64,000 nucleotides of DNA from G036327475 sp036327475. GTDB lineage: Bacteria; Pseudomonadota; Gammaproteobacteria; Enterobacterales; Enterobacteriaceae. The stretch's first letter is position 1. Each line of letters starts with the position of its first letter. Where the stretch lies: NCBI RefSeq assembly GCF_036327475.1, contig NZ_CP132913.1:372001-436000 (forward strand), given 5' to 3'. The position numbers and the translations under genes are program-made. Shown one piece after another: positions 1-10,110 of this stretch. The notes under the pieces were generated by a model. It saw only the letters and a list, made by a program, of their open reading frames with translations, was not told the origin of the DNA and searched no databases.

Positions 1-570
1 GAAGAAGAGGGCGCGAATAAAAACAGCCGCACCGAAACCTTCGTTTCTATACGTGTCGACATCGACAACTGGCGCTGGGCTGGCGTGCCGTTTTATCTGC
101 GCACCGGCAAGCGTTTGCCGACAAAATGTTCCGAAGTTGTGGTTTATTTCAAAGACCCGGCGCTTAACCTATTCCGGGATTCCTATTATCAGCTGCCGCG
201 GAATAAATTGACCATCCGTCTGCAACCTGACGAAGGAATGGATATCCAGATCCTGAACAAAGTACCGGGTTTGGATCACAAACACCGTCTGCAGACTACA
301 AAATTAGATCTGAGCTTTACGGAAATTTTTAACCAGGATCATCTGGCTGATGCTTATGAACGGTTGCTGCTGGAAACCATGCGCGGTATTCAGGCGCTGT
401 TCGTTCGCCGTGATGAGGTGGAAGAAGCCTGGAAATGGGTTGATTCGATTATGGAAGCCTGGGAGGCGGATAATGATACGCCGAAACCCTATCAGGCCGG
501 GACCTGGGGTCCAGCAGCTTCCGTCGCGATGATTACACGCGATGGGCGGTCGTGGAATGAGTTAGAGTAA
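1..570 (+). CDS. zwf: Glucose-6-phosphate dehydrogenase, C-terminal part (5' end outside window)
   Basis: Open from the first base in frame 1 to a TAA at 568-570, giving about 189 residues of the C-terminal domain. It matches the enterobacterial Zwf tail closely: a WRWAGVPFYLRTGKRLP segment, the RLQPDEGMDIQ stretch, LDLSF and the DAYERLLLETMRG helix, ending in MITRDGRSWNELE. The enzyme oxidises glucose 6-phosphate to 6-phosphogluconolactone with NADP in the cytoplasm. No frameshift is seen in the visible part, so the gene is probably functional. The next gene downstream is a ruined eda, so 6-phosphogluconate made here probably goes through the pentose phosphate route only. The N-terminal Rossmann domain lies outside the window and cannot be checked. 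Confidence 0.95.
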   Translation, partial: EEEGANKNSRTETFVSIRVDIDNWRWAGVPFYLRTGKRLPTKCSEVVVYFKDPALNLFRDSYYQLPRNKLTIRLQPDEGMDIQILNKVPGLDHKHRLQTTKLDLSFTEIFNQDHLADAYERLLLETMRGIQALFVRRDEVEEAWKWVDSIMEAWEADNDTPKPYQAGTWGPAASVAMITRDGRSWNELE

Positions 571-679
571 CGGCCGGCGTTAGCCCGCCGTCAGACAACC
601 GTCAGGCAACGTTCCAGCCGCACGCCTTCACGTGCGCGACGTGGTAAATTTATTGAAGGTAAACGGGAGTTAGCAAAAC

Positions 680-1130
680 ATGAATAACTGGAAAACCAGC
701 GCGGAAACCATCCTGACTCCGGGGGTCGGTTGTGCCCGTCATCATTCAAACAGCGCGCAGTTTGTCATTAGCTCGGTCTGACCGAGCCGCCGCTAAAGGG
801 CCGCCAACTCCGGATCGATTCCATTAATTCCCTAGATTATCACCGTATCGGAGTTGATGCTCGACATGGATTATGGTCTGCATGAGTTCAAGTTTTCCCC
901 GGCGGAAGCCAACGGCGGTGTTAAAGCTCTGCAGGCGTTGCCGGTCCGTTCTCACGGGCGCATTTCTGCCAAACCGGCGGACATTGCGCCAGCAAACTTA
1001 CCATGATTTCTGATCCTGAAGAGCGTACTGTGTATCAGCGGATCCTGACGGGTGCCCAATGATGCGTTGGAGAGGGGCGACTCTATGTTCATATCACGCA
1101 ATTGGCAAAAAACGCGGTCGTTTTTCCCGA
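680..1130 (+). pseudogene. eda: KDPG/KHG aldolase, degraded
   Basis: The start MNNWKTSAETILTPG matches the N terminus of Eda. A large part of the barrel is then missing. Homology resumes at 855 with LDMDYGLHEFKFSPAEANGG, followed by KALQAL, and again near 1013 with LKSVLCISGS and PNDALERGD, separated by stops and frameshifts. The intact enzyme cleaves 2-keto-3-deoxy-6-phosphogluconate to pyruvate and glyceraldehyde 3-phosphate. It follows zwf as in other enterobacteria, but no edd is visible between them. Clearly non-functional. Confidence 0.9.
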
Positions 1131-1464
1131 GCATGACCGCCAGTGCTTTTCGCTGTCGTCCTGGCTGCGCCATCGTCACCGTGACTCTTTTACCCTTAAC
1201 CAGCGGCATTGACACAGTGATTCATTTCTACTTAACCGCACGCTCGTTGCGGCGAATGCCCTTCCCGACGCCCGTTACCTTTGTATGGCACATTAACCAG
1301 TGTAAGTGCTTGTTAATCGCATGGTATCTAGGGCTAGCCACCGGGAGTCCCTTAGCCCTCTGGCGACTGTCGGTGAAATGCTGTCGCGTGGTTTACCTAG
1401 CGCCTAAACGTCATTCCAGTTTTTAAATAAACAGTCTGGCCAAGGAACATTCACTCATGCCGAC

Positions 1465-1850
1465 ATGAGGGCCTACTCGGGCGGCGTTCGATGCTCGCCG
1501 GGAGACTGGTTTAACGTATCGGTAATGTGGCGAATGCGCGGATGCGAAGAGAATGGCAGCGGAAGGTTCTCCATCGGCATATTGCCAAACTGTTCCAGCA
1601 TGACGATAACAAGGCGCCCGTTGGCGAATCCAGCGCATAGTCCGCCAGGCCGCTCTGACCAAATGCAAATAAGCTGTTGCAGCAACGGAATAATGAATAA
1701 CGTACAGCCGTGTGCCGACATCCAGGAAATGTGGGCTCCACGAACACGAAACAGAAGTGGGCATTAACGGTGGCGCGATTACTGTGCGGAGTATTTCCCG
1801 AGATCCACACTGCGCAATGGAGCAGTATACCATTAAAGCGCATCGGTGAG
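1465..1850 (-). pseudogene. AraC-family transcriptional regulator, degraded
   Basis: On the minus strand, pieces in different frames join into the middle of an AraC-type regulator: a LADYALDSPTG segment runs into GRLVIVMLEQFGNMPMENL and then PLPFSSHPRIRHITDTLNQSPGE, the usual linker between the sensing domain and the helix-turn-helix. At least two frameshifts separate the pieces and the DNA-binding domain is not recognisable. The target is unknown. The assignment rests on family-level pattern recognition. Confidence 0.6.
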
Positions 1851-1859
1851 TTCGCAGGT

Positions 1860-3250
1860 CATACCGCCCCGCAGAGACATGTCAATTACTTTCTACGGTG
1901 ATGATTATTACTGGTTATGCGATGCTGGTTATGCGATGATAAGTGTGAAGATCCGGTGGTGCTGAATTATCTCAAGCGGGAAAATACCTACGGCGAAATG
2001 GTGATGGCCTGGCATGAAGCGTTCCGGGATCAACTATTCACGGAAATGATGGAGCGCATACCCTTCAGCAAGGCGAGTGAGAGATGGCGCTTGACGGCAA
2101 TCAATACGCCGCCATATACAATGGGTGCGTTGAAAATCATCCCAGATAACTGCATTATAGCCGTCGCGGAAGATTTTATCCAGCCGCCTCCAAGTATGGC
2201 GCCATGTGGTGGGCAGGCCACGCAGGACGAGATGATCTATAAAGAACAAGATGACAACTTTAGCGTGCTATAAGATCACGTTGGAGCGCTATATTCTTAT
2301 CGCCCTCGGCAGCACCACCTCCGGTGAAATTCCACCGCTCGACACAGACGATCCAAAGGCGAAACCGCACAGGTTTTTGCCACGGCGGCACGAGAATATC
2401 CATTGGATCATTATCAGGGCCACGTCTACATCCGCTCCAATCGCGACGGAATGTCGCACTATACGCGGCGCAACCGGAAAACTCTGGCAGGCGTCAATCC
2501 CGGTGCGCAAGGACCGTGGTACTGGAAAACTTCACGCTGTTTCGCGATTGGCTGGCGCTAAAGGGACGCCATGTGTGGCTCACCAGCCTGCGTCAAATCC
2601 CTTGGTCGACAGGCGAAGAAAGGGATCGCGTTTGATGATCCTACCTACGTAACCTAGCTAAAAGCGCGCAGATGCGTTACGGTTATTCCCCCATGACGAC
2701 GCCGACGACCTCAGTCAAGAGTGGTACGAGGACGGCAAATTATTCAACAAGATGAATACGTTTAATGATTTTATCGACATCAGCCGCGAACTATTAGGGT
2801 ATGGCTATGCCGAGCAGGACTTTGCCATGAGCGGCAGCGCTGGCAGGCTGTTGATGTGGCGGTCATTAATTGGCGCCGTAGCTGTTCAATGTGTGGTAGC
2901 CCAGGTATCCATTGTAGATATGGTGACCACTATGCTGGATGAATCCATTCTGCTGACGATCTGGCGAATATGAGAAGCGGGGAAATCCGCAGGATGGAGC
3001 CTCCTATATTCAGCCATTATGACCAGGTACGTGCGCAGGCTTATCCTCATTTGGGTCTGCATGATTCGCAGGTGCAGTATTGAGAGCCGGCGAAGTGGGT
3101 TACCAGACTGCGTAAAGTGAAAACTGACAATCATTGCTATTGCTGTGCACCAATATGTATTCCGGCCACGGCAGAAACCGGTCGCTTCAAAGATTATGAA
3201 GGGGTATCGATGGAATATACTTTTATCTGATGCTCACCAAAGGCGGTGTA
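1860..3250 (+). pseudogene. ptrB: Oligopeptidase B, degraded
   Basis: Scattered blocks follow PtrB in order: NYYWL-type start near 1900, VVLNYLKRENTYGEMVMA, IIPDNCIIAVAEDF, an IYKEQDD block, FNDFIDISRELLGYGYAE, the catalytic serine region (GSAG near 2832), VDMVTTMLDESI, AYPHLGLHDSQVQY and a YEGVSMEYTF end. The family is a cytoplasmic serine peptidase of the prolyl oligopeptidase type that cuts after basic residues. Many frameshifts and stops are present, plus a 14-bp tandem duplication at 1911-1938. It is convergent with exoX, as in related genomes. Confidence 0.9.
1911..1938. repeat. 14-bp tandem duplication in ptrB
   Basis: The unit CTGGTTATGCGATG occurs twice in direct succession. One copy fits the expected YYWLRDD-type coding sequence; the second copy shifts the frame. 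This is consistent with replication slippage in a relaxed gene. Confidence 0.9.
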
Positions 3251-3800
3251 CTTCGCGGGCCGTTCAGGAGAGATGATAGTTGAATCAGCGGAGATAACCG
3301 GGGCATCACGAGCGATCTGTGCCAGATACTGGCTGCGGTAGTTACCAAATTTCAGGCTAAAGAGTAACATAGCTTCATTACTTATCGCCACAATCTCCTC
3401 AGGGCTCTAGCTGAAATCCTACCATATCTTCCTGTGGCTTAAGCGCATAACGCAGATATTGATTGTCGTACTGATACCAGGGTGCAATTTGCGCGCCAGT
3501 TTCAGGGTGTGAAGATTCACGCCGCTCGTCTCCGGCAACATCCGCCTGTCGAATATGGTGTTATGCGCGACTAATAGGCGCTGCTCTGGTAACGGCCGAT
3601 ACGTGCGCGATGCGGGGTTTATCCGCCACCATCTCTTCGGTGATATGGTGGATATCCATCGCGTCCAGTCTAATGGGGCGTCCCGGATTCACCAGATCGC
3701 CTATAACATTGCTGATGCCCATATCGCTAAGGTCCAGCGACACAATTTCCATGACGCCTGCATCAAGGCCTCAGGTTTAATCACGCTAAAGGTAATAATA
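3230..3800 (-). pseudogene. exoX: Exodeoxyribonuclease X, degraded
   Basis: The minus strand reads VMEIVSLDLSDM, then NPGRPIRLDAMDIHHITEEMV and ADKPRIAHV. This is the ExoI/ExoII region of this DnaQ-fold 3'-5' exonuclease, where the family has RPDRPISPQAMAIHRITEAMV. Further on, after stops, a C-terminal match appears: LFSLKFGNYRSQYLAQIARDAP. The middle of the gene is broken in several frames. It lies tail to tail with ptrB and upstream of holE, the usual synteny. Confidence 0.88.
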
Positions 3801-4232
3801 GGTTTTGTGCTGGCACAGTTGCCTTATTATGACGCTTTAAATAAAAACCAGCTGGGAGAGCGGGTTGATAAGAAAGGAAGCGGCGAGGCATTACACAATG
3901 CCGGCAGACGTTTTTGCTGTGCTTTTTAGCACGCTTTTCTTGTGGGGTTTTTAACGGTTTCTTCCCTCTCAGTGGCAGACCGGAAATGCTGGATTTATTA
4001 ACTGCCGATTATCGGTCGTTAGCAACACAAAGTATGCTATTTTGTGCCGCAACAGAATAACCGACATTGCGGTGCCGGGACTGCCAGTAAAACGCGGTGC
4101 ATGGTGCGCTAAGTTTTCGCATGACGCACATCGCCCTTACCAATTCGGGCACATAGGCGAGGGTTTTGCCTTCAGGAATAGATGACGATGAGACAACGCA
4201 TGTGGCACATGGCGCGCAGCCCTCTGAAGAGG
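3801..4232. other. Gap between exoX and holE, no gene recognised
   Basis: Related genomes carry a nitrilase-family gene (yobB) between exoX and holE. I looked for it on the minus strand and could not find convincing blocks. A T-rich stretch lies near 3905-3950. Either the gene is decayed beyond reading or it was never present. Confidence 0.4.
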
Positions 4233-4460
4233 TTACTTGTGCGGCTTGTAGGGGAGGCGTGAGAAGTTGAGTGAAGCTTGTCGGTAGAAGGCTACGCGAG
4301 TACGGAAATAGTCGCGCAACTGTGCGGGTTGGTCCTGCTCCACCTGTTCCTCCACCACCGGCATACTATAGCGTTCTTTGAACGCCACACCAGACGCCGC
4401 CAGATCTACGTTAATTTTATCGCGCGTTAACTCATCAAGATTGGCCAAATTGTACGTCAT
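4233..4460 (-). CDS. holE: DNA polymerase III theta subunit
   Basis: Intact 75-residue frame starting MTYNLANLDELTRDKINVD, with the family core ASGVAFKERYSMPV and a C-terminal NFSRLPYKPHK. The length is that of known HolE (about 76). A strong GGGAGGGGAGGAG ribosome binding region precedes the ATG. Theta binds the epsilon proofreading subunit in the replicative polymerase core and stabilises it. It stands alone among decayed neighbours, so its preservation suggests selection, although theta is dispensable in E. coli. Confidence 0.95.
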   Translation of the reverse strand: MTYNLANLDELTRDKINVDLAASGVAFKERYSMPVVEEQVEQDQPAQLRDYFRTRVAFYRQASLNFSRLPYKPHK

Positions 4461-4789
4461 CGTGACTCCTCCCCTCCCGGTTCATTGCAGCTCGGTATTC
4501 AAAATAAAGCAGCCGACGACGGTTTGCAAGCCGATGGGGGTGGAATGGTGAATAATAATAGTTTTTATTTTGTCTTTGGCATCTGCGCGGTAATACAGAA
4601 TGGCGGAATAATAATTAATTAAGCATGCAAATAATAAATCCTTATCAATACAAAATGTTGGTATAATAGCGGAGTTAAACAAATGAGCGCATGGTATAAT
4701 GATAAAGGATAAGGGCGCTAACCAGTAAACCCACTGCTAGACATACGCCTCCTGTTTGATTATCTCAATGGCACCGGCTGGAGACTATC

Positions 4790-5177
4790 GAAGCGCCAAA
4801 CATGCTTACCAGCATAAGCAAATGATTGCACAGAAGATTAAGACGCTTATTCTACATTCCAGATTCCACCTCCTGCGGTGGTATGTCACTGAGCAGCACG
4901 AAAAGATGTTCAAGTCAATCCTCGATAAGCTGGCGCTGGTGAACACTAACGCCAGTTGCCTGTCTTTATCAATTAGGATCTTAAGAAAATGAATGGCGAT
5001 AACAGCGTCAATAACCACAATGTAAACGCCTGCCTCTGAAGAATATCCGCTTCGTGGATCAGGCATTGGATCGATATGCGCTACGCTTTTAAAGCGCGGA
5101 TAGGGTTCAAGCAAGTTAATGGTGCCATGGATGATCAATTCATGATCATCCATGAGCGGTATTTTATAATTATTCAT
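4790..5177 (-). pseudogene. NarL/LuxR-type response regulator, receiver-domain remnant
   Basis: The minus strand starts MNNYKIPLMDDHELIIHGTI, then NLLEPYPRFKSVAH. This is the beginning of a receiver domain with the acidic DD pair where the metal site is expected. After about 35 residues the similarity fades: the phospho-acceptor aspartate, the beta4/beta5 residues and the helix-turn-helix are not recognisable, even though a frame stays open to 4806. It lies directly downstream of a decayed sensor kinase on the same strand, so the two were probably a pair. The exact family (RcsB-, EvgA- or BvgA-like) cannot be decided. Confidence 0.6.
5126..5154. repeat. Perfect 12-bp inverted repeat at the start of the response regulator remnant
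   Basis: CATGGATGATCA at 5126-5137 is followed by a 5-base spacer and its exact reverse complement at 5143-5154. It covers the codons for MDDHELIIHG of the response regulator, so part of the symmetry may come from coding constraint. Confidence 0.8.
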
Positions 5178-5189
5178 AATAGATATTTG

Positions 5190-5740
5190 TCCAGGGCATG
5201 ACGTAATTGACTATCTGTTACCCAGATAGCGGGAGGCCCATTCTTGACCAGATTGTGAGTTATGTGCTTTGGCGCAGCAGATCGCTGCCTGCTGACAGAA
5301 AGGACGTGGTTAATCGACTGTCTTGTTCGTTCAGCAAAATGTCACGCTGAAGTTGATATTCTACGGCGTAGCTCATGCCGTCAGCGGCGGCGAGGAAGGT
5401 GATATCTCACCAAAGAGAGTGCAACATCTGCCGATAAACTCCCGATTAACCATCGCATTATCCACCGGCAGAAGACGCAGCCGCCAGAGCTGTACCGGAA
5501 TATTGCCAGCAGTTTCTGGCCATACGGTTTGCCTGGTAGGAAAAGTAGTTCGGCGGCGGAGAAGGGCTTGTCCTCGTGACCGAACTGCCCATCATCTTCG
5601 CTAGATTGGCGGCGATGGCGAGTCCAAGACCAGTGCCCTGCATAGTTATCTCTGGAGAACGGGGTAAACACATCCGCCTGATCTTTCAATTGCCGGACGG
5701 CGGTGAAGGTTGCTCTGACTGACTGCGCTATCACCATCCA
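5190..5740 (-). pseudogene. Hybrid-type sensor histidine kinase, ATPase-domain remnant
   Basis: Minus-strand pieces in two frames give ADVFTPFSRDNYAG followed by GTGLGLAIAANLAKMMGS and then GQFGHEDKPFSAAELLFLPG. These are the F box, G2 box (GTGLGLAI) and following region of a HATPase_c domain. The dimerisation domain and input domain are not seen, and frameshifts break the ATP-binding region. It lies just upstream of the response regulator remnant on the same strand. Confidence 0.7.
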
Positions 5741-5744
5741 TTAT

Positions 5745-6265
5745 CGTAGGGCGCTAATCAAATATCCCTATGATTTCTAGACGGAGGCTGCTACGCCCAC
5801 CTTAACCCTTATCGAAAACGGCTTACGCGATTTACCTGTGCAGGCCGAGCAGTGGCAACGCCGCCTTCGCGCCATCCAGTGTCACCTGCGGTAGGCGATG
5901 ATCTCGCCACAAGGCGAAGATATTTTCAACAACATTTACTTTCGTTATCACGATGCCCCATTGAGTTGCTGACATGACGACGCCAAATATCAAGTTATAA
6001 CGCCACAACAATGATGTCTAACGGGAAGGGGAGCAGTGAAAGGCAAAAACTATTGCTGATTGTATGGGTAATACTAAAACTGCTAAAGGAGAGCTATCGT
6101 CAATTCGATCCGGTCTCGATCACTTATTTGACCATTGAGATCGTCGGCAAAGCTGGCTATTTGTCGAATAGTTCAGTGTGCGGCTGGCGGTTCTTAAGCC
6201 TCTTGGGATATTGCAGGAGACATCATGGAATGAGATTTGGTTACTGAACGGAATTTATAACAATT
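5745..6265. other. Region between kinase remnant and type III ATPase remnant, no gene assigned
   Basis: A short plus-strand segment near 5795-5890 reads LIENGLRDLPVQAEQWQRRL and looks like decayed coding sequence, but I could not place it in a family. By synteny with inv/spa clusters, upstream genes such as invE, invA or invB would be expected here, but none was recognised. Confidence 0.4.
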
Positions 6266-6269
6266 CATC

Positions 6270-6820
6270 CAGTTGGCGATCTAGACGACTTGCCCGGTGT
6301 CAGACGCTATGTGCTGGCGTCATGCGCACGGCGAAACTTATTTGCACCACCGCGGAGGCCGTCTCCCTCCGCCGCCGACGCCTTGTGACGGGGTTACAGC
6401 GCTGGACTCTGCCTGTTCACCGCCCTGCCCGCGGCTGTACGCTCTGTTTGCGGCGCTACCGCGGTTGCTGAAGCGTGCCGGCATGTGAACGGTTAGCAGC
6501 ATTACCGCCTTCTATACCGTAATTGATGGATAATTGATGGAAGGAGACAACATCAATGAGCCACTTGCCGACGAAGTCCGCTCCCTGCTGGATGGGCATT
6601 CTGGGGGATAGCTACTTCCCGGCGATCGATGTCTTTGGAGGCTTGAGTCGCATCATGCCGTTGATCGTAAGCGAGGTGTATCTATCGCTTGCGGCGGTGC
6701 TGCGTCACTTCTATCGGTTTATCGATTTACCGCAAGGTGGAGTTACTGGTGCGGGTCGGCGAGTACCAGCGTGACTATGATACGTTGTTGGAGGCTGGAG
6801 GCGGCGCTATGCTGCCTTGA
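6270..6820 (+). pseudogene. Type III secretion ATPase (SctN/InvC), C-terminal remnant
   Basis: In three frames the order is FAALPRLLKRAGM, SSITAFYTV, EGDNINEPLADEVRSLLDGH, PAIDVFGGLSRIM, then YRKVELLVRVGEYQRDYDTL ending at a TGA at 6818-6820. This is the C-terminal half of the flagellar/type III export ATPase, including the DEVRSLLDGH motif after the nucleotide-binding site. The Walker A part is not found. An 11-bp tandem duplication at 6520-6541 breaks the frame. The export ATPase unfolds secretion substrates at the base of the injectisome. Confidence 0.85.
6520..6541. repeat. 11-bp tandem duplication in the type III ATPase remnant
   Basis: TAATTGATGGA occurs twice head to tail directly upstream of the EGDNINEPLADE block, shifting the reading frame. 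Confidence 0.85.
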
Positions 6821-6863
6821 TGCTCTGCAGCGGCACTTATGTGGCTAACCGAAGCAGCAGACG

Positions 6864-6901
6864 CGGGTAACGATAATGAAACCGGGTAACGATAATGAAA
6901 C
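6864..6901. repeat. 19-bp tandem duplication downstream of the type III ATPase remnant
   Basis: The unit CGGGTAACGATAATGAAAC is repeated exactly, with no spacer. It lies where invI/invJ-like genes would be expected; no coding sequence could be read there. Confidence 0.9.
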
Positions 6902-7149
6902 AGCAAGAAAAACTCGTGCTGGTACTAACGGATGAGTCAGCGGACGGTCTGCAATATGTATCGACGATGCACTCTATGACTGCGGCTACCGACGACAGTA
7001 TGGCAGGACTGGCGTGAATCCGTGTTGAGTCGACCGATTGGACGGCGATCGCAAAACCGCGAATGGCGTCGATTGTCGCCTGGGTCCTCGCGCCGTTGTT
7101 GGCGCAGGAACTGATGCTGTCTCTATGGATGCCGCCCCGATCGTGCAGC

Positions 7150-7795
7150 GTCCTGGGTCGTAACCTGACCGCCAACAGGCCCTTCAATGGGTGTTAATGG
7201 TGTTGCCGGCGTGCGTATGGCGCAGGCTGGTCGCCGCAGCGACTCCCGCACGCGGATTGCCGACGCATCGTTCCCGTTTAGGGTGACGCTGAATCTCGGC
7301 GAGAGTAATCTGACGCTAAAAGAGCTGCGTCAGCTTGGGCAGGGTGCGGAAATACGACTATACATCGCGGGCTGAGAAATATGCGTTAATCCTGCCAGTG
7401 CCATGGTATTACGCATTACATGGAAAGGGGAAAGGATCGTGGAAATAGACGCGCTCATGCAGGATATCGCGTGTAGCTAGAGCAGGACGCAGCCAATGAT
7501 GCCCAGATGCCCTCGCCGGATTGTGCGGACCCAGAAGTAGGCGATGACGGTGCAGCTCAGTCGTTACCGCCTGACGTCAGCTTCACCTTGACACGCTACC
7601 GCAGCGAGTGCGGGTAGGCGTGGGTCAGGTGACGCTGACGGTTGGTGCGCTGCGCTAGTTTTCCACTGGAGATGTCATATCGGCCGGGTGACCGGCTGGT
7701 TTTCCACTGCGTCTACAGGAAAATCCCGGGTCAGGGGAACTCATTCGCTGCGAAGACATCCTGCTGATGACACCCTCTGGTATCCTGTGGATCAG
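7150..7795 (+). pseudogene. Type III secretion C-ring protein (SctQ/SpaO), degraded
   Basis: A first block at 7187-7375 reads SFPFRVTLNLGESNLTLKEL followed by RQLGQGAEIRLYIAG, the usual SPOA-type surface domain. A second block near 7600-7765 reads RVRVGVGQVTLTVGALR, then GDVISAG and GELIRCED, matching the C-terminal SPOA domain. Stops and frameshifts separate them. SctQ forms the cytoplasmic sorting platform of the injectisome. Position between the ATPase and SctR remnants fits the inv/spa gene order. Confidence 0.75.
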
Positions 7796-7799
7796 GCTA

Positions 7800-8336
7800 A
7801 CATTGTCTCATTAACTCACTCACCCTGCTAGCAATCGATCATCCTGCTGGTGGTCCTTTTCCTACTGCTGCTGGCGATGGTGTTATCAATTTTGCGCAAT
7901 GCGCTGGGGATCCAGTATAGGCGCCACCCAACATGGCGTTATACGGCCTGACGCTTATCATATCGCTGTTCATCATGGCACGCCTTAGCAGTGAAAGCCC
8001 AATAGTATCCGGTGGCCGCGCCTGACGACCCGCCGTGGACGCGCGGTTACGACAGCAAAGTGCTGGGCGCCTATCGCCAGTTTTTCTGCAACGCTGATGA
8101 GAAAGAAATTCGCTATTTCCACGACCTGACTCTAGCCAAACTTGACCGGAAGAGGTGCGCCGGCGGGTCAGGCCGGACTCGCTGCTCTGCTAGCGGCGTT
8201 TACCGTCAGCCAGCTCAGGCAGGATTTTCGCATCATGTATTATTGGCGATGGAAATGATGATGGTCTCGTCGATGACGATTTCACCGCTGTTCAACCTCT
8301 TTATTTTTCTGCTGACGGGCGGTTTGGTTGGGACTT
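7800..8336 (+). pseudogene. Type III export gate protein (SctR/SpaP), degraded
   Basis: Readable pieces include LLLVLSILRNALGIQ with PPNMALYGLTLIIS, then an LGAYRQFF / EIRYFHDLTLAKL segment, DSLLCLLAAFTVSQL, and MEMMMVSSMTISPLFNLFIF. These are hallmarks of the SctR/FliP membrane family. Several frameshifts are present. The family forms the helical export gate together with SctS and SctT. Confidence 0.85.
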
Positions 8337-8552
8337 GATTCTCTTGAATCTGGTGAAGAGCTTTTATTGGCGTTAGTGGCGTTAGTGGCGTCAGCCGTTG
8401 GTATTCTGGTCAGCCTGTTTCGGGCGTTAACGCAAATTCAGGAGGGGGCTATATGCCAGGCCTTGCCGCAAAAGGATCCGCTGGCGCTGCTGCACGCTGC
8501 GCCATTTATCCGTTATGATCGCACATTGTTTAGCGGCAGGATGGTCAGTTAA
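8328..8552 (+). pseudogene. Type III export gate protein (SctS/SpaQ), degraded
   Basis: The stretch beginning MGLDSLESGEELLLALVALV and continuing through GILVSLFRALTQIQE matches the SctS/FliQ family, whose signature is the LFQALTQIQEQTL loop between two membrane helices. After ALTQIQE the sequence no longer follows the family, and the frame runs on to 8550 as unrelated residues. The first helix also seems shortened, near a GCGTTAGTG duplication at about 8370. Non-functional. Confidence 0.7.
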
Positions 8553-8850
8553 TTTTTGCGGCTCGAGTGTGCCGCTAGGGGAGTTGTTGACCTTTACCGT
8601 GAATGGATTGTAGTAATGCGTTACAATTGGCGTTAATCGCTACTGCATTAGGTGGTAATCGGTTTTTTGTGTGCCGCGACGGTGGCCTAATTCCCACCAG
8701 GTAATGCTGCATATGCTAGTGTCAGCTCGAAGTACGGGCTGTCGCCGGATTTGCGCTACTCCAGCCGGGCCAGATCGCGCGAATTACGGTGGTGATTTTA
8801 GGGTAACAGCCGATCTCGTCTGGCGGTCGTTCATGGAGATAATCGACTAT
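8553..8850. other. Probable end of the type III remnant, no gene assigned
   Basis: SctT and SctU would be expected next. I see a few hydrophobic fragments but no convincing match. Confidence 0.35.
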
Positions 8851-8854
8851 CCGT

Positions 8855-10110
8855 TACCGGGGATCCTCTATGTTGAATCTCTGCACGTGGGGCACGGGCG
8901 GCCCACTCAAGCGGTAGCCCATCCGAGAGAAACACGCTAGCCCGGGCCTGACCAAATATAGCCCCGCAACCACCAGCGCTTGGCCGGCGCTCGCGCTGGG
9001 CATGAGCCGCTGCGCCAGCCGGCTAGCTTGACGAGGAACGGTGTCTGGCATTGCCACCAGCGGCAGATAGTCTCCCTTTGCAATAGTCTGCAGTCCGCCG
9101 GCTAAACCGCCGAGCGCGGAACGCGCCAGGGTGGATACGCCACCCATCACCGGCGCGATGGCAAAACCACCCACCACCGCAAGCGCGCACCACGCACAGC
9201 GTACTGCCCGGCAGTAGGATGGGCAGTAGTGGGTCGTAAAGCGTCAGTTGTATATCGCCGGTCATGGCGATGGCAAGGGGTGGTACCGATTAGGAGCAGC
9301 GTTGCACCGGTCAGGGTGCCCAGCGCATCCGTCGAGGATGGATTGCCCACCAGGGCATTGGCGATGATGAAACTCATCTCACGCCGCAAAACCAAACTGT
9401 TCCTCGCCTTGTGCGGTGGTATAGACACCGGGGATTAGTGCTGCTAAACCATTCTCCATTATTGCCATGTCCAGCCGGCGCTCCTACCGAACCGACGGCG
9501 GTCTGCATACCGCCAATGCTGATGCTGCCAGCGGGGTTGCTCATATACCCCGGTAGCTGGCTTCGCTGTGTAAATCCATCATCTGCTGCGGCGTGAGATG
9601 GCACGGCGTGGCTAGGTCCACCAGATTCACGCCGTACTCGCCCCGTAACTGACCGGGATAGTCCAGCACTTCGCCAGGTGGCCCGCCGCCTGGCTGTCTC
9701 AGAAGTTCCTGCAGCTTCGCCACCAGCTGCGTCTGTCTGATCTGTCTGGAAATCGTAGGCGATGGTCAGCGTCCGATAATTGTTGGTCAGCGAGAGGACG
9801 CCGATCAGCGCCCGCGCCCATGACTCTAGCCGCTAGCGCAATGATCCGTTGATTCATCTGTTCATCGATGACTTCCCTGAAGTCCACGTAAACCGCCTGA
9901 TCGACAATGGGCAAATGCGCCACAGGGAGTATTTAGGCTTGTTGCAGGCGAATATCCTGTTTGCGGGTGTTTTGGAATACTTTTGGCATACTGAAAAGGC
10001 TGTCAATGCACAGCGTTTTCCTGTGCCTAGTAATAGGCATGCCAGCGTGCCGCATACGGCTAACTGAAAAATAAGCGAGAGCTTTGAGGCGTGGGAAATG
10101 GGGAATGGTG
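8855..10110 (-). pseudogene. Unassigned minus-strand coding remnant with Gly/Ala-rich segments
   Basis: Minus-strand frames carry protein-like sequence in succession: VDQAVYVDFREVIDEQMNQRI, IGVLSLTNNYRTLTIAYDFQ, LVAKLQELLRQPGGGPPGEV, LTPQQMMDLHSEASYRG, a Gly/Ser-rich SNPAGSISIGGMQTAVGSVG, a hydrophobic MSFIIANALVGNPSSTDAL with TGATLLLIGTT, and MVGGFAIAPVMGGVSTLARS followed by ALGGLAGGLQTIAKGD. Frames switch at least five times. The residue use is that of a real, decayed protein of perhaps 350-400 residues with membrane segments. A secretion-system component is conceivable, but I could not identify the family. Confidence 0.45.

Noticed and set aside
1052..1426. 124-residue open frame overlapping the end of eda
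   Set aside because: Its first 20 residues coincide with the eda remnant in a different role and the rest has no recognisable character; chance frame.
3801..4232. yobB (nitrilase family) between exoX and holE
   Set aside because: Expected by synteny but no conserved block could be read.
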